Source: Halorussus salilacus (lineage in GTDB: Archaea > Halobacteriota > Halobacteria > Halobacteriales > Haladaptataceae). From it: a stretch of DNA of 64,000 nucleotides. Of the stretch, positions 62,277-64,000 are shown piece by piece. The stretch's first letter is position 1. Every line of letters starts with the position of its first letter. The position numbers were made by a program, and so were the translations under genes. The notes under the pieces are model-generated. The model searched no databases. It was not told where the DNA came from and saw only the letters and a list, made by a program, of their open reading frames with translations. The stretch covers positions 2,232,001 to 2,296,000 of the forward strand of contig NZ_CP099993.1 of the NCBI RefSeq assembly GCF_024138125.1, written 5' to 3'.

Positions 62277-62333
62277 CGAGATCCGGTTTCGACCCTCTCC
62301 GAGGGATCGACCGAGTTCGAGCCGTCTCGATCT

Positions 62334-62432
62334 GGACGTGAGGTAGGGTTCGCCCTGCTGTTGAACGAATTCGACGGTAGAATCGGCTCCGCTGAACATG
62401 TCGGTGATGGCCGATGAGTCGAGAAACGTTAT
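62334..62432 (-). pseudogene. vapC-like PIN toxin N-terminal remnant
   Basis: The minus-strand frame reads ITFLDSSAITDMFSGADSTV, then EFVQQQGEPYLTS. This is the first 33 residues of a VapC PIN-domain ribonuclease, with the metal-binding Asp of LDSSAI. ATA stands where the start ATG is expected and the homology ends at about 62334, so three quarters of the gene are gone. Confidence 0.65.
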
Positions 62433-62491
62433 TGCTAGAGACTCTTTCGGGAGCGTTCCATGGCCTCGCGTGTCCGATAGGCGTCGTCGGC

Positions 62492-62572
62492 CTATGGGCC
62501 GATATCGATGAAATCCGCTGCGTAGCCCAGTCGGCTCAGGGATTCGTCCCACGTTTCGTCGTTCCGCTTCAA
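62492..62572 (-). pseudogene. vapB-like antitoxin remnant
   Basis: The minus-strand frame ending at TAG 62492-62494 encodes LKRNDETWDESLSRLGYAAD, resembling the LKRxDETWDEFLxRL region of haloarchaeal VapB/RHH antitoxins. No start codon or N-terminal part is present. It precedes the vapC remnant in the normal order. Confidence 0.55.
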
Positions 62573-62590
62573 TCAGAAGCGCCTGTCTGC

Positions 62591-63835
62591 TTACCCCTCG
62601 GGAACCAGCACCGACAACACCGCCGTAACCGCTCCCACACCCGCCAACAAGAAGAACGCCTCGTCGAAGTACCCCATATCGGCCAGCGCCCCCATCACGG
62701 TCGGACTCCCCGCACCCACCAGCATGTAGCCGGTCCGCAACGCCCCCAGACCGGTCCCCTGCACGTCATCGGGAAACGCGTCGGTCAGATACGTCAGCGT
62801 GATGGTGCCGTACCCCAGCAGACTGCTCGCGAGCGCGGTCACCGCGATAATCCCGACCAGCCCGTCGACCAGCGGGAGCGCGACCAGCGACGCCGTCAAC
62901 GCCACCAGCACGACCGGAAGAACCCGACGGAGCCCGCGGGCGTCGTAGGCCGACCCCGCGAGGGGCTTGACCAGAATACCCAGCGCGAAGAAGCCTCCGA
63001 ACAGCACGGTCGAAGTCGTCGGAGCCAGCTCCTTGACCTCGACGAGGTAGGTCGGGTAAAAGCCCGTGAACGCCTGCCAGACGCAGTAGCTCAGCGTCTG
63101 GATGGCGACCACGAGCGCGACCGGGCGACGCCACAGCGCGCCGCCGATTCGGCGTATCGTGTCGAACGCACCCCGGGAGTTCGCCCCGTCGCCCGTCGCG
63201 TCGGCCTCCGGTCGGGAATCGCTCGCATCGCTCGGCACCACGACGTGGATGCCGACCGCCGCGACCACGAGTAACGGAATCGCGAGTCCGAACCCGAGTT
63301 GCCACGCGAGCGCGACCGCGAGCGCCCCCGCAAGCGGGGGCAGGAGACTATTCCCTAAATCCCCCGCGGCCATCGTCAGCCCGATGGCGGTCCCGCCGCG
63401 CTCGGGGTACGTCGTCGTCAGAATCGTGAACCGGGCGACGCCGTACAGTGCGGTCGCGAACCCGAACAGCAGGGTCGCGCCGAACAGCACCGCCACCGAG
63501 TCGGCGACCACGACGAACGCCAGCGCGAGCGCCGAGACCACCGTACTCGCGACCAGCGTCCGCCCGCCCCCCAACCAGTCGTCGAGTATCCCGCCGGGAA
63601 GCTGGCCCAGCGCGTAGGCCACCCACAGTGCGGTGATGAGCAGGCCCGCGGTCGTCAGGTCGAGGGTGTAGGCCTCGCGCAACTGGGGCAGGACGGCGGG
63701 GTATATCATCCGGACGCCCAGCGAGAGGAACCACCCGCCCGCGACCGCGGCGAGGACCGGACCGCGGCCACCGCTCCAGAGTTCCCGGCCTAGGCGACGA
63801 AGGCTCCCGAGTCGGTCGGCGACACCAATCGGCAT
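62591..63835 (-). CDS. MFS transporter
   Basis: This 414-residue protein has about twelve membrane helices. The loop after helix 2 reads GQLPGGILDDWLGGGRT, an MFS motif A variant, and a hydrophilic central loop rich in Asp/Ser (about 200-225) splits the two halves. LLGYGTITLTYLTDAFPDDVQGTGLG resembles sialate/hexuronate-type or oxalate/formate-type transporters. The substrate is unknown. The ATG at 63835 follows naturally into the first helix. The high GC indicates return to core chromosome after the island. Confidence 0.85.
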   Translation of the reverse strand: MPIGVADRLGSLRRLGRELWSGGRGPVLAAVAGGWFLSLGVRMIYPAVLPQLREAYTLDLTTAGLLITALWVAYALGQLPGGILDDWLGGGRTLVASTVVSALALAFVVVADSVAVLFGATLLFGFATALYGVARFTILTTTYPERGGTAIGLTMAAGDLGNSLLPPLAGALAVALAWQLGFGLAIPLLVVAAVGIHVVVPSDASDSRPEADATGDGANSRGAFDTIRRIGGALWRRPVALVVAIQTLSYCVWQAFTGFYPTYLVEVKELAPTTSTVLFGGFFALGILVKPLAGSAYDARGLRRVLPVVLVALTASLVALPLVDGLVGIIAVTALASSLLGYGTITLTYLTDAFPDDVQGTGLGALRTGYMLVGAGSPTVMGALADMGYFDEAFFLLAGVGAVTAVLSVLVPEG

Positions 63836-64000
63836 GCTCGTGACTGCTCCCGTACCACGCTCTGGCTCTCCGCACGCTAAAACCCCGTCTTCGAGGCAAG
63901 GGGAACGGACTTCCTTAGCTACTCGGGGTGATTTATTATCTCCGTTTGCGTAAGGCCCAGTCTGATAATCTTCCGCTTGTGGCTTCCGTCGACTCCGACG

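Overview
The window looks like chromosomal DNA from a haloarchaeon (class Halobacteria). The proteins are strongly acidic (rich in Asp and Glu), the DNA is GC-rich with many gac/gag/gtc codons, and several start codons lie about 25-30 bases below an AT-rich TATA-like box, as expected for leaderless archaeal transcripts. The gene content agrees: CetZ tubulin, TrmY, a Bat-type regulator, phytoene synthase, AglF/AglM, an archaellin, Orc1/Cdc6 and a PGF-CTERM surface protein.

Region 1 (1-26000) is mostly ordinary high-GC chromosome. It holds a truncated glycosyltransferase, a P-loop kinase, a PLP gamma-lyase/synthase followed by an M20 peptidase, membrane proteins, a processive GT2, an arylsulfotransferase-like protein, tRNA-Pro(CGG), a LOG-like protein, trmY and cetZ1. 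These are followed by an MFS transporter, a C45 peptidase, a CBS-domain site-2 protease, an amidase, an AbgB-like amidohydrolase, an aminotransferase paired with a frameshifted TPP enzyme, small zinc-finger proteins, and crtB next to a LOV-containing Bat regulator. This part carries several short tandem or inverted repeats between genes.

Region 2 (26000-62300) is an accessory cell-surface and glycan island whose base composition becomes visibly more AT-rich in places. It starts with an epimerase, an STT3/AglB-like protein lacking WWDYG, aglM and aglF. Next come an Orc1/Cdc6-like ATPase, a rhomboid protease with a long tail, a solitary oversized archaellin and a PGF-CTERM surface protein. An unusual three-gene operon follows: an inactivated RecA-like protein, a small helical protein and a divergent family B DNA polymerase. 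After a scrambled pseudogene comes a polysaccharide locus: initiating sugar-phosphate transferase, two UDP-sugar dehydrogenases, an epimerase, wecB, two GT4 enzymes, a sulfatase-fold protein with Thr at the nucleophile position, a heparinase II/III-like protein, an alpha/alpha-toroid protein, a Wzy-like polymerase, a Wzx-like flippase and a Tat-exported GH92 mannosidase lipoprotein. Together these could make UDP-uronic acid and UDP-ManNAcA precursors, assemble an acidic repeat unit on a lipid, flip and polymerise it, and trim or decorate it outside.

Region 3 (62300-64000) holds remnants of a VapBC-like toxin-antitoxin pair and an MFS transporter. The most interesting items are the RecA-like/PolB operon, the LOV-Bat regulator beside crtB, the acidic-polymer module, the STT3 paralogue without its WWDYG motif, the solitary giant archaellin and the several decayed genes. 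No database search was run; all family calls are from motifs read by eye.
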